Assembly (NCBI RefSeq): GCF_001553935.1
Contig: NZ_CP014232.1
Coordinates: 2,790,001 to 2,854,000, forward strand
Direction: 5' to 3'
DNA from: Actinomyces oris
GTDB taxonomy: Bacteria; Actinomycetota; Actinomycetes; Actinomycetales; Actinomycetaceae
Length of the DNA stretch: 64,000 nucleotides
Shown here: positions 1 to 8,970 of the stretch, one piece after another
Position numbering within the stretch: position 1 is the stretch's first letter
Layout: every line of letters starts with the position of its first letter
The notes under the pieces: generated by a model
Database searches by the model: none
Seen by the model: only the letters and a program-made list of their open reading frames with translations
What the model was told of the DNA's origin: nothing
Program-made: the position numbers and the translations under genes

Positions 1-485
1 CGATTGTGGCCAACGTGTACCGCCACCCCAATTATGCTAGTCAGCACTCCACACATGACGACCAAGAAAACCGCATGGTACCATCCAGGAAGATTAAAAC
101 CTCCCCCACGATTAAAGGTCCAGTTTTTGACAGTGTCTGCGTTCAGGTTCCACTGAACTTGCGTCAGCAATCCGACTATCAAGCCAAGCAATCCAGCAAT
201 GCAAGCCACTGTTCGGGATACATTTCTCCAAGAACTTCTTATCTCAACATATCCAATCGCACATACCGTCGGAAGAATCAGAGAGTCACCCCAGTTCGCC
301 GACAGGTAATAAGGAAGTGTTTCCAATCCATTATATGTATGTTTGTAACTGAGTTCCCAGAACACCCTCATAGTGCCCCAGCCGAATAAGAAAACAAGCC
401 ACCAGACAACCGCTGGCGCCACATATAATTTGACTACGTGCCTGCATTGACTGAATGAATTAGAAGCCTCGTTTAGATTCGACAC
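1..485 (-). CDS. Partial multi-pass membrane protein, unknown family
   Basis: This reading frame is open from a GTG start at 485 to the left edge of the window, so the C-terminus is missing. A purine-rich Shine-Dalgarno (AGAAAGG) lies 9 nt upstream of the GTG. The 161 visible residues start MSNLNEASNS. They contain hydrophobic stretches at about 22-42 (VAPAVVWWLVFLFGW), 68-80, 92-108 (VACIAGLLGLIVGLL) and 138-158, with polar aromatic loops between, so at least four membrane segments are likely. Base composition is clearly more AT-rich than the rest of the window, and codons ending in A or T are common, which suggests acquired DNA. I do not recognise the family. It could belong to a surface-polysaccharide or phage-like accessory cluster lying to the left. 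Confidence 0.6.
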   Translation of the reverse strand, partial: MSNLNEASNSFSQCRHVVKLYVAPAVVWWLVFLFGWGTMRVFWELSYKHTYNGLETLPYYLSANWGDSLILPTVCAIGYVEIRSSWRNVSRTVACIAGLLGLIVGLLTQVQWNLNADTVKNWTFNRGGGFNLPGWYHAVFLVVMCGVLTSIIGVAVHVGHN

Positions 486-622
486 AATAGCCACCCTTTC
501 TTATGGGTCATCAAGTCATTATTTGAGGCCCCATCCTAGTTCAATTCTCGTCACCAAACCATATGCGACAGACCGACCAGTCAGCCCCTAAAGTTAACAA
601 TCGGCTCGAATATATAGTCGTC

Positions 623-2782
623 TCAGCGCCGCTGGCGCTTCTCACGTACGCGCACCCCGATCTGGATGGGGGTGCCGGTGAAGCCGAACTCCTCACGCAG
701 GCGCCGCTCGATGAAGCGCCGGTAGCCGGCGTCGAGGAAACCGGTGGTGAAGATGACGATCCGGGGCGGGGCCACCTGGACCTGAGTGGCGAAGAGGATG
801 CGGGGCTGCTTGCCGCCTCGCACCGGGTGCGGGGTGGCGGACTGCAGCTGCCCCAGGAAGCCGTTGAGCCGGCCTGTGGGCACGCGCGTGGTCCAACCCT
901 CCAGTGCGGCGTCGAGAGCGCGCACGAGCCGGTTGGTGTGCCAGCCGGTCCGGGCTGCCAGGTTGATGTGGGGGGCCCAGGAGACGTGGGCCAGGTCGTG
1001 CTCGACCTCCCACAGGAGCATCTTCTGGCGCTCCTCGTCCACCAGGTCCCACTTGTTGTTGACCAGGACCAGGGCTCGGCCGGCATCGACGGCCTGCTGG
1101 ACCACGCGCACGTCCTGCTCGCTGATCGGCTCGGAGGCGTCCAGCAGGACGACGGCGACCTCGGCCTTGTCGATGGCGCCCTGCGTGCGCAGCACCGCAT
1201 AGTAGTCCGCGCCCCGTGACTGCTTGACCCGCCGGCGGATCCCCGCGGTGTCGACGAAGACCCACTGGCGCCCGTCGAGCTCGATGATCTCGTCGACCGG
1301 GTCACGGGTCGTGCCCGCGGTCTCGTTGACGACGACGCGCTCCTGGCCCGCGATGGAGTTCAGCAGAGAGGACTTGCCGACGTTAGGACGCCCCACGAGA
1401 GCGATGCGGTGCAGGTCCCCCTCCGGCGCTGCGGTGGCCACGGCGGAGACCTCCGGAAGGACCTCCATGACGGCGTCGAGGACCTCGCCGCTGCCCCGGC
1501 CGTGAAGGGCCGAGACCGGGAAGGGCTCGCCCAGCCCCAGGTTCCACAGGGTCGCGGCGTCCCCCTCCTGGGCCGGGGAGTCGACCTTGTTGGCGGCCAG
1601 GACCACCGGCTTGCCGCTGCGGCGCAGCATCCGCACCACGCGGGCATCGGTCTCAGTGATGCCGACCTGGGCATCGACGACCAGCAGGACGGCATCGGCC
1701 ATCTCCACGGCGATCTCGGCCTGGGTGGCCACGGCGGCGTCGAGGCCGGCCACGTCCACCTCCCATCCGCCGGTGTCGACGATGGTGAAGCGGCGCCCGG
1801 CCCACTCCGCCGGGTAGGAGACCCGGTCGCGCGTGACACCGGGGGTGTCCTGGACGACGGCCTCACGGCGGCCCAGGACCCGGTTGACCAGCGTCGACTT
1901 GCCCACGTTGGGGCGGCCGACGACGGCCAGGACCGGCAGCCCGGGCTCGACGCTGTCACCGGTGGGCAGGCCGCCGTCGGCCTCCAGGAGGGCGAGGTCC
2001 TCCTCATCGAGCTCGTAGTCGGCCAGGCCCGCCCGCATGGCCTGGGCCCGCAGGTCCTCCTCGGCGTCCCGCTGGGCGGCGGCGTCGGCGGCCTCCTCCA
2101 CCAGGTCCAGGACCCGTTCGACCGACTGCTCCAGGGTCAGCTCCGAGGTGTCCACCAGGGTGACGCCCTCGGGTGCGGTGAGGAACTGGGAGACCGTGGC
2201 GTCGTCGCGGTCGCGGCGCACCACCTGGTCGCGCAGGGCGTCGGCGTCAACCTGCTTGCCGGCGGCCTCCAGGTCCCCGGCGCGGCGGGCCAGGCGGGCC
2301 TCCTCCGATGCGGTCACCAGCAGGCGGGCATCGGCGTCGGGCGCGATGACGGTGGTGATGTCACGTCCCTCGGCCACGATGCCGGCGCCCTCGGAGAAGG
2401 ACCCGGCCTGCCCGGTCGCCTCGAAGCGGATGATCTCGCGCTGGCGGCGCGCCAGGTCGGCACGCACCTCGAGGTTGGTGGCGACCTTCGAGACGACAGT
2501 GGCGATGTGCGGGTCGCGGATCGCGGTCGATACGTCCGCGCCGTCCACCATGAAGGTCGGGTGCTCGGGATCCAGCCCCATGTGCAGGGGCATCGCGGCG
2601 ACGGCCTCGGCGACGGCGGCCCCGTCCTCCAGGTCGATCCCCTCGTGCTCGCACCACCAGGCGGCGGCCCGGTACATGGCACCGGTGTCCAGGTAGGCCA
2701 GTCCCAGCTCGGCGGCGACGCGCCTCGAAACGGTGGACTTGCCCGATCCGCTCGGTCCGTCGATCGCAACGACGATTCCCAT
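623..2782 (-). CDS. cmk-der: Bifunctional cytidylate kinase / GTPase Der (Cmk-Der fusion)
   Basis: One 719-residue frame joins two enzymes. Residues 1 to about 225 are CMP kinase ([12 protein letters not shown]-loop near residue 7, then the LDTGAMYRA motif), which phosphorylates CMP/dCMP for nucleotide synthesis. The rest is Der/EngA, the double GTPase of 50S ribosome assembly. It has a first G domain ([22 protein letters not shown]), a second G domain ([21 protein letters not shown]) and a C-terminal KH-like domain. The start at 2782 was chosen because GGAGG sits 5 nt upstream of the ATG and the product then begins MGIVVAIDG, as CMP kinases do. In many actinobacteria the two genes are adjacent but separate. 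The fusion is known as an annotation in Actinomyces and Bifidobacterium. It is the last gene of the parA-scpAB-rluB-tyrA run, 130 nt after tyrA. Confidence 0.95.
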   Translation of the reverse strand: MGIVVAIDGPSGSGKSTVSRRVAAELGLAYLDTGAMYRAAAWWCEHEGIDLEDGAAVAEAVAAMPLHMGLDPEHPTFMVDGADVSTAIRDPHIATVVSKVATNLEVRADLARRQREIIRFEATGQAGSFSEGAGIVAEGRDITTVIAPDADARLLVTASEEARLARRAGDLEAAGKQVDADALRDQVVRRDRDDATVSQFLTAPEGVTLVDTSELTLEQSVERVLDLVEEAADAAAQRDAEEDLRAQAMRAGLADYELDEEDLALLEADGGLPTGDSVEPGLPVLAVVGRPNVGKSTLVNRVLGRREAVVQDTPGVTRDRVSYPAEWAGRRFTIVDTGGWEVDVAGLDAAVATQAEIAVEMADAVLLVVDAQVGITETDARVVRMLRRSGKPVVLAANKVDSPAQEGDAATLWNLGLGEPFPVSALHGRGSGEVLDAVMEVLPEVSAVATAAPEGDLHRIALVGRPNVGKSSLLNSIAGQERVVVNETAGTTRDPVDEIIELDGRQWVFVDTAGIRRRVKQSRGADYYAVLRTQGAIDKAEVAVVLLDASEPISEQDVRVVQQAVDAGRALVLVNNKWDLVDEERQKMLLWEVEHDLAHVSWAPHINLAARTGWHTNRLVRALDAALEGWTTRVPTGRLNGFLGQLQSATPHPVRGGKQPRILFATQVQVAPPRIVIFTTGFLDAGYRRFIERRLREEFGFTGTPIQIGVRVREKRQRR

Positions 2783-2912
2783 GGTGCCCTCCATCAGGGT
2801 CCGATTGACGGTCATGAACTGGGCCAAGCGTCCCACACTCCGGCGCAGTACCACGGATCAGGCCCCCATGAGCACTGACACAGGCGGACCTCGGTGACGG
2901 ATTGAACCGGCT

Positions 2913-4073
2913 TCAGCCCGCGACGACGCGCCAGCCCTGGGCGTCCAGCGCCTCCTCCAGCCGTAGGGCGGCCGCCGGTAGGACGGAGATGAGGGCGATG
3001 CCCGCGCTCTGCCCGGCCGAGTGCTCCAGGGAGAAGTCCTCGATGTTGACGCCGGCGGCGCCGATGTCGGAGAAGAGCCTGCCCAGCTCACCGGCGGCGT
3101 CGGGTACCAGGACCTGGACCTCGGTGTAGCGGCGCGGCGCGCCACCGTGCTTGCCGGGGATGCGTGCCCGACCGAGGTTTCCCCGAGTCATGACGTCGGT
3201 GACCGCGCCGACGGCCCCGGGAGCGACCACACGTGCCGTTCCCGGGGCCGTGTGCTCCGCACTGTCCGGATCGCAGACTACCGTCTCGATCCCCGTCATC
3301 AGTGCAGCTAGGTCATCACTGATCCGGCGCAGCAGCTCAACCACGGGCCCGGCGTTGCCCACGATGATGGCCGACCACAACCTGGGATCCGAGGCCGCGA
3401 TCCGGGTGACGTCGCGAAGACCCTGCCCTGACAGGGCCAGGGCCCCCTCCCCCAGTTCCTCCAGGCGGGCGGCCACGAGTGAGGAGACGAGCTGGGGCAT
3501 GTGGGAGACGGCGGCGACGGCGGCATCGTGCTCCGCCGCCCCCATGCGCACCGGGGTGGCGCCCACATCGACCGCCAGGTTCCTGATGACCAGCTCCGCC
3601 TGCGGATCGGAGTCCTGACCGACGACCACCCAGGGGCGGCCAGCGAAGAGGTCGCAGTCCGCGACGCCGGCGCCGGAGCGCTCCCGGCCGGCCATCGGGT
3701 GGGAGCCGACGTACCTGCGCGCCTGCGCTCCCGCCCGGGACCGGACCTCGGTGACGACCCGTTCCTTGACGGAGGCCACGTCAGTGACCACGGCACTGGG
3801 GTGGGCGTTCAACTGCGCGACGACGACCTCGGCGGCCACGTCGGGAGGCGTAGCCACGACAACAACCTGCGGCTCGGGGCTGTCCTCGCCGTGAAGCGCT
3901 CCCGCACCCATGTCTCGAGCCAGGGCCAGGGAGGTGGGCGAGGTGTCGGAGAGCAGGACCTCAACACCTGCCGCCCGCAGCGCCAGGGCGAGTGAGGTTC
4001 CCAGCAGCCCCGTGCCGACGATGAGCACCGGGCCGCGCGTGGACACTGATGCCCGCGGTTCGGGGGCGCTCAC
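2913..4073 (-). CDS. tyrA: Prephenate dehydrogenase with C-terminal ACT domain
   Basis: This enzyme oxidatively decarboxylates prephenate to 4-hydroxyphenylpyruvate with NAD(P)+ in tyrosine synthesis. The 386-residue protein has an N-terminal Rossmann fingerprint (GTGLLGTSLALAL, residues ~21-33), the family motif SHPMAGRE near 125, and a C-terminal regulatory ACT-like segment (from about residue 312, EVQVLVPDAAGELGRL) that would sense tyrosine. The GTG start overlaps the rluB stop as GTGA, so translational coupling is likely. In Mycobacterium the same neighbourhood (scpA-scpB-rluB-cmk-der) usually lacks tyrA. Its presence here is common in Actinomyces-like genomes as far as I recall. Confidence 0.93.
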   Translation of the reverse strand: MSAPEPRASVSTRGPVLIVGTGLLGTSLALALRAAGVEVLLSDTSPTSLALARDMGAGALHGEDSPEPQVVVVATPPDVAAEVVVAQLNAHPSAVVTDVASVKERVVTEVRSRAGAQARRYVGSHPMAGRERSGAGVADCDLFAGRPWVVVGQDSDPQAELVIRNLAVDVGATPVRMGAAEHDAAVAAVSHMPQLVSSLVAARLEELGEGALALSGQGLRDVTRIAASDPRLWSAIIVGNAGPVVELLRRISDDLAALMTGIETVVCDPDSAEHTAPGTARVVAPGAVGAVTDVMTRGNLGRARIPGKHGGAPRRYTEVQVLVPDAAGELGRLFSDIGAAGVNIEDFSLEHSAGQSAGIALISVLPAAALRLEEALDAQGWRVVAG

Positions 4074-5044
4074 AGCCCGACCTCCTGCTGCAGCGCAGCG
4101 ATCTCCTCGCTACTGAGTGGGCGGGTCTGGCCGGGGCGCAGGTTACCCAGCCGCAGCGGTCCGAGCCGGGTGCGCGCCAGGCGCGTCACCGGGTGGCCGA
4201 CGGCGTCCAGCATGCGTCGCACGATGCGGTTCTTGCCGGAGTGGAGGGTGATCTCGACGATGGAACCGCGCGGCCCGGAGTCCTTGACGGTGACCCGGTC
4301 CGCCTTGGCCTCACCGTCCTCCAGCTCGATGCCGCGCCGCAGCTTGCGCGGGACCCAGGGCTCAACCTGTCCCTCAACGATGGCGACATAGGTCTTGGCG
4401 ATCTCGAAGCTGGGGTGCATGAGCCGGTGGGAGAGCTCGCCGTCGTTGGACAGCAGGAGCAGCCCCTCGGTCTCGGTGTCGAGGCGGCCGACATGCACCA
4501 GGCGCAGCGAGTCGGGCAGCTCGGGGTGCTCGGCCAGGTAGTCGCGTCCGTACTGGGCCACGGTGGGGCGGCCCTCAGGGTCCTCCATAGTGGTGACGAC
4601 CCCGGCCGGCTTGTGGAGCATGAGGGTGATAAGCTCGGGGTTGGTGAGGATCCGGCTGCCGTCAACGCGGATCTCCTGGGTCAGCGGGTCCACCCTGACG
4701 CCCGCCTCGGTGACGGTGACGCCGTCGACGCTGACGCGGCCGTCGGCGATGAGCTGCTCGCAGGCGCGGCGAGAGGCAACCCCTGCGTGGGCCAGGACCT
4801 TCTGCAGCCGTTGTCCGGAAGCGACGTGCGGGTCGTCCTGGCCGCCCTTGGTGGCGCGCTCACGCTTCTGAAGCAGACGGGCTTCCTCGTCCTCGTCGAT
4901 GGCCTCGGCGTCGAAGGCGGCCAGGTCACCGGCGTCGGCCTGCTCGTCGAGCTCTTCGAGGTCGTCCTCGTCGTAGAACTCCTGCGCCCCAAAATCGCTG
5001 TGGGGCACAGAGTTGGTTCGGGTGTGGCGGTTTCTCGGGGTCAT
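4070..5044 (-). CDS. rluB: 23S rRNA pseudouridine synthase (RluB type)
   Basis: This enzyme isomerises a uridine of 23S rRNA helix 80/93 to pseudouridine. The 324-residue protein has an acidic N-terminal extension (~1-75, DEDDLEELDE-like) not found in short RluB proteins. An S4 RNA-binding domain follows (RLQKVLAHAGVASRRACEQLI, ~78-98), then the RsuA/RluB catalytic domain with the active-site motif GRLDTETEGLLLLSNDG (catalytic Asp near residue 187). The start has GGAGGACCCC immediately upstream and overlaps the scpB stop (ATGA). Assignment to RluB rather than RsuA/RluE rests on the scpAB-der neighbourhood. Confidence 0.9.
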   Translation of the reverse strand: MTPRNRHTRTNSVPHSDFGAQEFYDEDDLEELDEQADAGDLAAFDAEAIDEDEEARLLQKRERATKGGQDDPHVASGQRLQKVLAHAGVASRRACEQLIADGRVSVDGVTVTEAGVRVDPLTQEIRVDGSRILTNPELITLMLHKPAGVVTTMEDPEGRPTVAQYGRDYLAEHPELPDSLRLVHVGRLDTETEGLLLLSNDGELSHRLMHPSFEIAKTYVAIVEGQVEPWVPRKLRRGIELEDGEAKADRVTVKDSGPRGSIVEITLHSGKNRIVRRMLDAVGHPVTRLARTRLGPLRLGNLRPGQTRPLSSEEIAALQQEVGL

Positions 5045-5640
5045 GGGGTCCTCCTACCGGCCATCTCATCGGCCTGTTCGACGATCTCCCCCAGCGCCTC
5101 GACGCGGGGGAGGTAGGGAGCCAGGGGTGGCAGCTCGTCCAGGGAGTCGATTCCCAGGTACTCCAGGAAGTCTCCCGTGGTCCGGTACAGAATCGCACCG
5201 GAGGTCTCGGCACCGGCCTCCTCGATGAGGCCGCGGGCGTGCAGGGTGCGCATGACGCCGTCGACATTGACCCCGCGGATCTGCGCGACGCGCCCCCGGG
5301 TGACCGGCTGCCGGTAAGCGACGACGGCCAGGGTCTCCAGGGCGGCCTGACTCAGGCGTGCGGTGGCGCCGCCGATGATGAACTGCTCGACGAGGTCGGC
5401 GTGCTCAGGCGCGGAGGCGAAACGCCACCCACCTGCCGCACGTCGCAGGAGGAATCCATGAGCACGGCTGCCGGGCGCCTCTCCACGGTACTCGGCTGCG
5501 AGACCCTCGAGCAGCTCCTCGCATACGCTCTCCTCCATACCGAGGGCCTCGGCGATCGCAGAGGTGGTCACCGGCTCGTCGGCGACGATGAGGATGGCCT
5601 CAGCAGCACTGCGCAGCTCAGACCCCACAGCCTCGCTCAT
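5041..5640 (-). CDS. scpB: Segregation and condensation protein B
   Basis: ScpB is the kite (winged-helix) subunit of the SMC-ScpAB condensin that organises and segregates the chromosome. The 199-residue product has the two winged-helix segments and the conserved middle LSQAALETLAVVAYRQPVTRGRVAQIRGVNVDGVM, here split as LSQAALETLAVVAYRQP (~95-111) and RGVNVDGVMRTL (~122-133). The start codon overlaps the scpA stop (ATGA) and the stop overlaps the rluB start, so it sits mid-operon. Length is normal for the family. Confidence 0.95.
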   Translation of the reverse strand: MSEAVGSELRSAAEAILIVADEPVTTSAIAEALGMEESVCEELLEGLAAEYRGEAPGSRAHGFLLRRAAGGWRFASAPEHADLVEQFIIGGATARLSQAALETLAVVAYRQPVTRGRVAQIRGVNVDGVMRTLHARGLIEEAGAETSGAILYRTTGDFLEYLGIDSLDELPPLAPYLPRVEALGEIVEQADEMAGRRTP

Positions 5641-6458
5641 GCGAATTCCTCCTCGAGCTCAGTGAGGTTCTCAGAGGTCATCATGCCGGTCAGGTCGTCC
5701 TGACCGCCGCACCAGGTCACGGTGATCTCGCCCATGGCCTCCGTCTGGTCCAGCTCGGCGCTGCCCTGCCGGTGGAGGATGAGCAGCGCCAGGAAGCGGG
5801 CCACCACGACGGCGGTGCGCTCGGCGTCCTCAATGATCTGGGCGAAGGTCAGGGTTCCGTGACTGCGCAGCCTGCTGGCGATGAGGCTCAGTTGCTCACC
5901 GACCGGTACCCGCTCATGCAGGTGGACGGTCTGGACGCCCGGATCCGTGGGCCGGGTGAAGGCTCCCACCGCCAGCCGCGTCAGCTCCTCGGGGGTGATG
6001 GTGGCCACGAGCTTGGGCAGCAGCGCCGCCAGATGCGGTTCTAGGGCGACGATGCGCGGGTAGCTGCGTGCGGAGGTCTCCGCCCGGTGTCGGAAGGCAG
6101 CTGCGGCCTCCTTGAAGGCCCGGTACTGCAGGAGCCGGGCGAAGAGCAGGTCGCGGGCCTCGAGCAGCTCGAGGTCGGGCTCCTCCTCGTTCTCGTCATG
6201 GGGCAGAAGGCGGTGGGCCTTGAGCGCCAGGAGGGTGGAGGCCACGACGATGAACTCAGATGCGCGCCCCAGGTCCCAGTCCGAGCGCATGTGGGCGATG
6301 AAGTCGTCGGTCACCTCGGCCAGCGCCAGCTCGGTGACGTCGAGCCGCTTGCGGGCGATGAGGCTCAGTAGCAGGTCGAAGGGGCCTTCGAACTGGGGTA
6401 GCGTGACGCTGAATCCGGGCAGCCTGGGCGGCCCCTGCTCCTCAGGCTCAGGCGACAT
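5637..6458 (-). CDS. scpA: Segregation and condensation protein A
   Basis: ScpA is the kleisin subunit bridging the SMC heads and binding ScpB. The start at 6458 (MSPEPEEQG) gives 273 residues and overlaps the end of parA by 11 nt. A longer in-frame start would add 57 residues of antisense-like Ser/Arg/Pro sequence and was rejected. Recognisable kleisin features are FEGPFDLLLSLIARKRLDVTELALAEV near residues 22-48, shown here as FEGPFDLLLSLI and KRLDVTELALAEV, and the C-terminal winged helix near EAMGEITVTW. Its place directly after a ParA-type ATPase is the standard actinobacterial arrangement. Confidence 0.94.
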   Translation of the reverse strand: MSPEPEEQGPPRLPGFSVTLPQFEGPFDLLLSLIARKRLDVTELALAEVTDDFIAHMRSDWDLGRASEFIVVASTLLALKAHRLLPHDENEEEPDLELLEARDLLFARLLQYRAFKEAAAAFRHRAETSARSYPRIVALEPHLAALLPKLVATITPEELTRLAVGAFTRPTDPGVQTVHLHERVPVGEQLSLIASRLRSHGTLTFAQIIEDAERTAVVVARFLALLILHRQGSAELDQTEAMGEITVTWCGGQDDLTGMMTSENLTELEEEFA

Positions 6459-7320
6459 CGCCGCGGGCGATGACCTCACGGGCCAGCCGGCGGTAGGCGT
6501 CCGCACCGGGGTGGGAGGGCGCGTAGCTGGTGATCGGCTCGTTGGCCACGGAGGCGTCCGGGAACTTGATCGTGCGCCGGATGCGCGTGTCGAAGAGCTG
6601 CTCGCCGAAAGCCTGCTCCAGGCGCTCAAGCACCTCCCGGGAGTGCAGGGTGCGGGAGTCCACCATGGTGGCCAGGATGCCGTCGATCTCCAGGGTCGCG
6701 TTGAGACGGTCCTTGACGCGTTCGACGGTCTCCACCAGGAGCGCCACCCCGCGCAGGGCGAAGAACTCGGTCTCCAGCGGGATGATGACGCCGTGGGAGG
6801 CGGTCAGGGCGTTGATGGTCAGCAGTCCGAGCGAGGGCTGGCAGTCCACGAGGATCACGTCGTACTCGTCAAGCACCGGACGCAGCACCCGCTTGAGGGC
6901 CTGCTCGCGGGCGACCTCGTTGACGAGCTGGACCTCGGCGGCGGACAGGTCGATGTTGGCCGGGACGATGTCCAGCCCCTCCACCGTGGTCTCGTGGATG
7001 ACCGTGCGGATGTCCGGACGGCTGGCGACGAGCAGGTCGTAGATGGTGGAGTCGAGCTCGTGAGCGTTGATGCCCAGGCCGGCCGAGGCCGCTCCCTGGG
7101 GATCGAAGTCGACGATGAGGACCTTGCGCCCCAGCTCGGCCAGGGCCGCACCGAGGTTGATCGTCGTCGTGGTCTTGCCGACGCCGCCCTTCTGGTTGCA
7201 CATGGAGATGACCCGAGCGGGTCCGTGCGACTCCAGCGGCGCGGGAACGGGGAAGTCCTTCTCCTCGCTCTCGTCGGTGCCGGGGTTGTCGATCAGGCCT
7301 GGCTGGATGGAGTCATTCAC
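6448..7320 (-). CDS. ParA/Soj-family ATPase next to scpAB
   Basis: A 290-residue deviant-Walker ATPase of the ParA/MinD superfamily. The Walker A is CNQKGGVGKTTTTINLGAALA (~41-61), cited as KGGVGKTTTT. DFDPQG is at ~70 and the second Walker box is VILVDCQPSLG near 155. It lacks a partner parB here. In actinobacteria this second ParA is fixed beside scpA and xerD and is not the origin-linked ParA, so a role in condensin or chromosome-arm dynamics is inferred, not shown. The GTG start lies 7 nt downstream of TAGGCT with no Shine-Dalgarno, consistent with a leaderless mRNA that drives the whole scpAB-rluB-tyrA-cmk/der run. Confidence 0.88.
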   Translation of the reverse strand: MNDSIQPGLIDNPGTDESEEKDFPVPAPLESHGPARVISMCNQKGGVGKTTTTINLGAALAELGRKVLIVDFDPQGAASAGLGINAHELDSTIYDLLVASRPDIRTVIHETTVEGLDIVPANIDLSAAEVQLVNEVAREQALKRVLRPVLDEYDVILVDCQPSLGLLTINALTASHGVIIPLETEFFALRGVALLVETVERVKDRLNATLEIDGILATMVDSRTLHSREVLERLEQAFGEQLFDTRIRRTIKFPDASVANEPITSYAPSHPGADAYRRLAREVIARGDVA

Positions 7321-7327
7321 GTCATCC

Positions 7328-7333
7328 AGCCTA
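7328..7333 (-). promoter_or_regulatory. -10 element (TAGGCT) for leaderless parA-scpAB operon
   Basis: TAGGCT followed by exactly 7 nt and the parA GTG. The spacing would put the transcription start on the start codon. No convincing -35 was seen. Confidence 0.55.
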
Positions 7334-7480
7334 GTCGAAAGCCGACCGACATCGCCCAGTTCAGACGGGACACGCCATAGATCAAGGCCAACGGGACCCC
7401 GCTTTCAGGCGCGGCCCGGTGCGCACTCAGGCTTCCCCCACCAAAGCCTGGGGTACGGCCCTCACCTGCGGGCTCATCGA

Positions 7481-8416
7481 TCAGGCCAGAGCCCGCGGGT
7501 GACTGGTGGCGTAGACCTCCCGCAGGTGGTCGACGGTGACCTTCGTGTAGATCTGGGTGGTGGTGACCGAGGCGTGTCCGAGCATCTCCTGGACGACACG
7601 CACGTCCGCCCCTCCCGCCAGCAGATGCGTGGCGAAGGAGTGGCGCAGGGTGTGGGGGGAGATGCGCCGCTCGTCGGCGCCGTCCGTCCCGATGAGACCG
7701 GCCCGTTCAGCGGCCTGTTGGAGGACCGCCCAGGCGCTCTGCCGACTCAGGGGCCTGCCCAGGGTGTTGAGGAAGACCTGTGCCACTCCCCTGCCCTTCT
7801 CGGCCAGGACCGGCCGCCCTCGCACCAGGTAGGCGTCCAGCGCCTCCCAGGCGTAGGCCCCCATGGGGACCACGCGTTCCTTGCGTCCCTTGCCGAACAG
7901 CCTCAGCAGCCTGGAGTCGGTGTCAAGGTCGTCGACGACGAGCCCCACCGCCTCGGAGATGCGGGCGCCGGTGGCGTAGAGGACCTCCAGCAGCGCTCGG
8001 TCGCGCAGGCTCACCGGGGAGTCGTCAACGCCCGCTGCCTCCAGGAGACGGCGGACCTCATCGACCCCTAAGGCCTTGGGCAGGCGCCTTCCGGGCTGGG
8101 GCGGGCGCACGGTGGCCGAGGGATCCTCTGAGGTGGTGCCCTCGGCCAGGAGGAACTTGTGCCAGCCGCGCACGGCCGTGACGGTTCTGGATGCCGAGGA
8201 CGACGCCAGCGGACGGGCGCCGTCGGATCCGGTGCGCAGGACCTCGAGGAAGCCGGCCACGTCGTTGCGGCTGACGTCCTGCGGTGCTGAGATGCCGGCG
8301 CTCCTCAGGTAGCGCAGGTAGCGGCCGAGGTCGCGCTCGTAGGCGCTCAGGGTGTGAGGGCTCAGCCCGCGCTCGACACGCAGGTGGGCGAGGTAGCCGC
8401 GCAGCCCTCGGTCCAG
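7481..8416 (-). CDS. xerD: Tyrosine recombinase XerD
   Basis: XerD with XerC resolves chromosome dimers at dif. The catalytic domain is intact: Arg in [12 protein letters not shown], the [15 protein letters not shown] box, the [17 protein letters not shown] tail with the catalytic Tyr in IYTK, and the usual C-terminus. The N-terminal SAM-like domain ([20 protein letters not shown]) is clearly in frame further upstream. However, the first ATG/GTG/TTG in this frame is a GTG at 8260, which would delete about 50 conserved residues. No standard start codon exists between the secG stop and the conserved domain. The best candidate is a CTG at 8416 preceded by GGAG with 5 nt spacing, giving 311 residues, a normal XerD length. 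The start is therefore tentative, while identity is secure. Confidence 0.85.
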   Translation of the reverse strand: MDRGLRGYLAHLRVERGLSPHTLSAYERDLGRYLRYLRSAGISAPQDVSRNDVAGFLEVLRTGSDGARPLASSSASRTVTAVRGWHKFLLAEGTTSEDPSATVRPPQPGRRLPKALGVDEVRRLLEAAGVDDSPVSLRDRALLEVLYATGARISEAVGLVVDDLDTDSRLLRLFGKGRKERVVPMGAYAWEALDAYLVRGRPVLAEKGRGVAQVFLNTLGRPLSRQSAWAVLQQAAERAGLIGTDGADERRISPHTLRHSFATHLLAGGADVRVVQEMLGHASVTTTQIYTKVTVDHLREVYATSHPRALA

Positions 8417-8495
8417 ATCGTCTCCACGCGGATCGGGGGTGGTATCGACGGTCGGATCCGTCGTGTGCGCTGTGCTCGTCGGAGTCCGCCGAGGC

Positions 8496-8738
8496 TCAGC
8501 CGAGCTTGGCGACCAGGCCGAGCCCGACGATCGTGATCGTCCAGATGACGGCCACCGCCACCGTGATGCGGTCGAGGTTGCGCTCGGCCACGCCGGAGGA
8601 CCCTGCGGAGGAGGAGATACCGCCGCCGAACATGTCCGACAGACCGCCGCCCTTGCCCTTGTGCAGGAGGATCGACATGATGAGGAAGAAGCTCGAGAGG
8701 ACGAGCAGCACCTGAAGGACGATACGCACTACGTTCAC
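8496..8738 (-). CDS. secG: Protein-export membrane protein SecG
   Basis: A small Sec translocon subunit that assists SecYEG-dependent export. Starting at the GTG at 8738 gives 80 residues: a first membrane helix (~3-22), the cytoplasmic SecG motif [17 protein letters not shown] (~26-42), and a second helix (~58-78). The longer upstream frame is Arg-rich and not SecG-like. It lies downstream of tpiA as in other actinobacteria but is separated from it by a strong hairpin at 8866-8904. Its 3' end is immediately followed by the open xerD frame. Confidence 0.93.
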   Translation of the reverse strand: MNVVRIVLQVLLVLSSFFLIMSILLHKGKGGGLSDMFGGGISSSAGSSGVAERNLDRITVAVAVIWTITIVGLGLVAKLG

Positions 8739-8865
8739 GTCACGTTCCCTTCGTTGTTGGTTCCGTCTTGCTGCGGGGGCCTCACGCTCCGGCATGGGTC
8801 CGGCGCGACTCCCGACAGGGTCCGCGCCCCCACCTGTCCGCGTGGCAGTCTACCTGTAACGCGCG

Positions 8866-8904
8866 GGGTCCCGGACACCTCGGGGTGTGAGGTGTCCGGG
8901 ACCC
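8866..8904 (-). terminator. Hairpin downstream of tpiA
   Basis: Perfect 16-bp stem (GGGTCCCGGACACCTC with its complement) and a 7-nt loop between the tpiA stop and secG. There is no long U-tract, as is common for actinobacterial terminators. It should separate secG expression from the glycolytic genes. Confidence 0.65.
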
Positions 8905-8970
8905 TGTCAGCGAGCGGTGAGACGCTGCGGAGAAGTGATTGCTCAGTTCCTCCGCCGCGACTCGGCTCGC

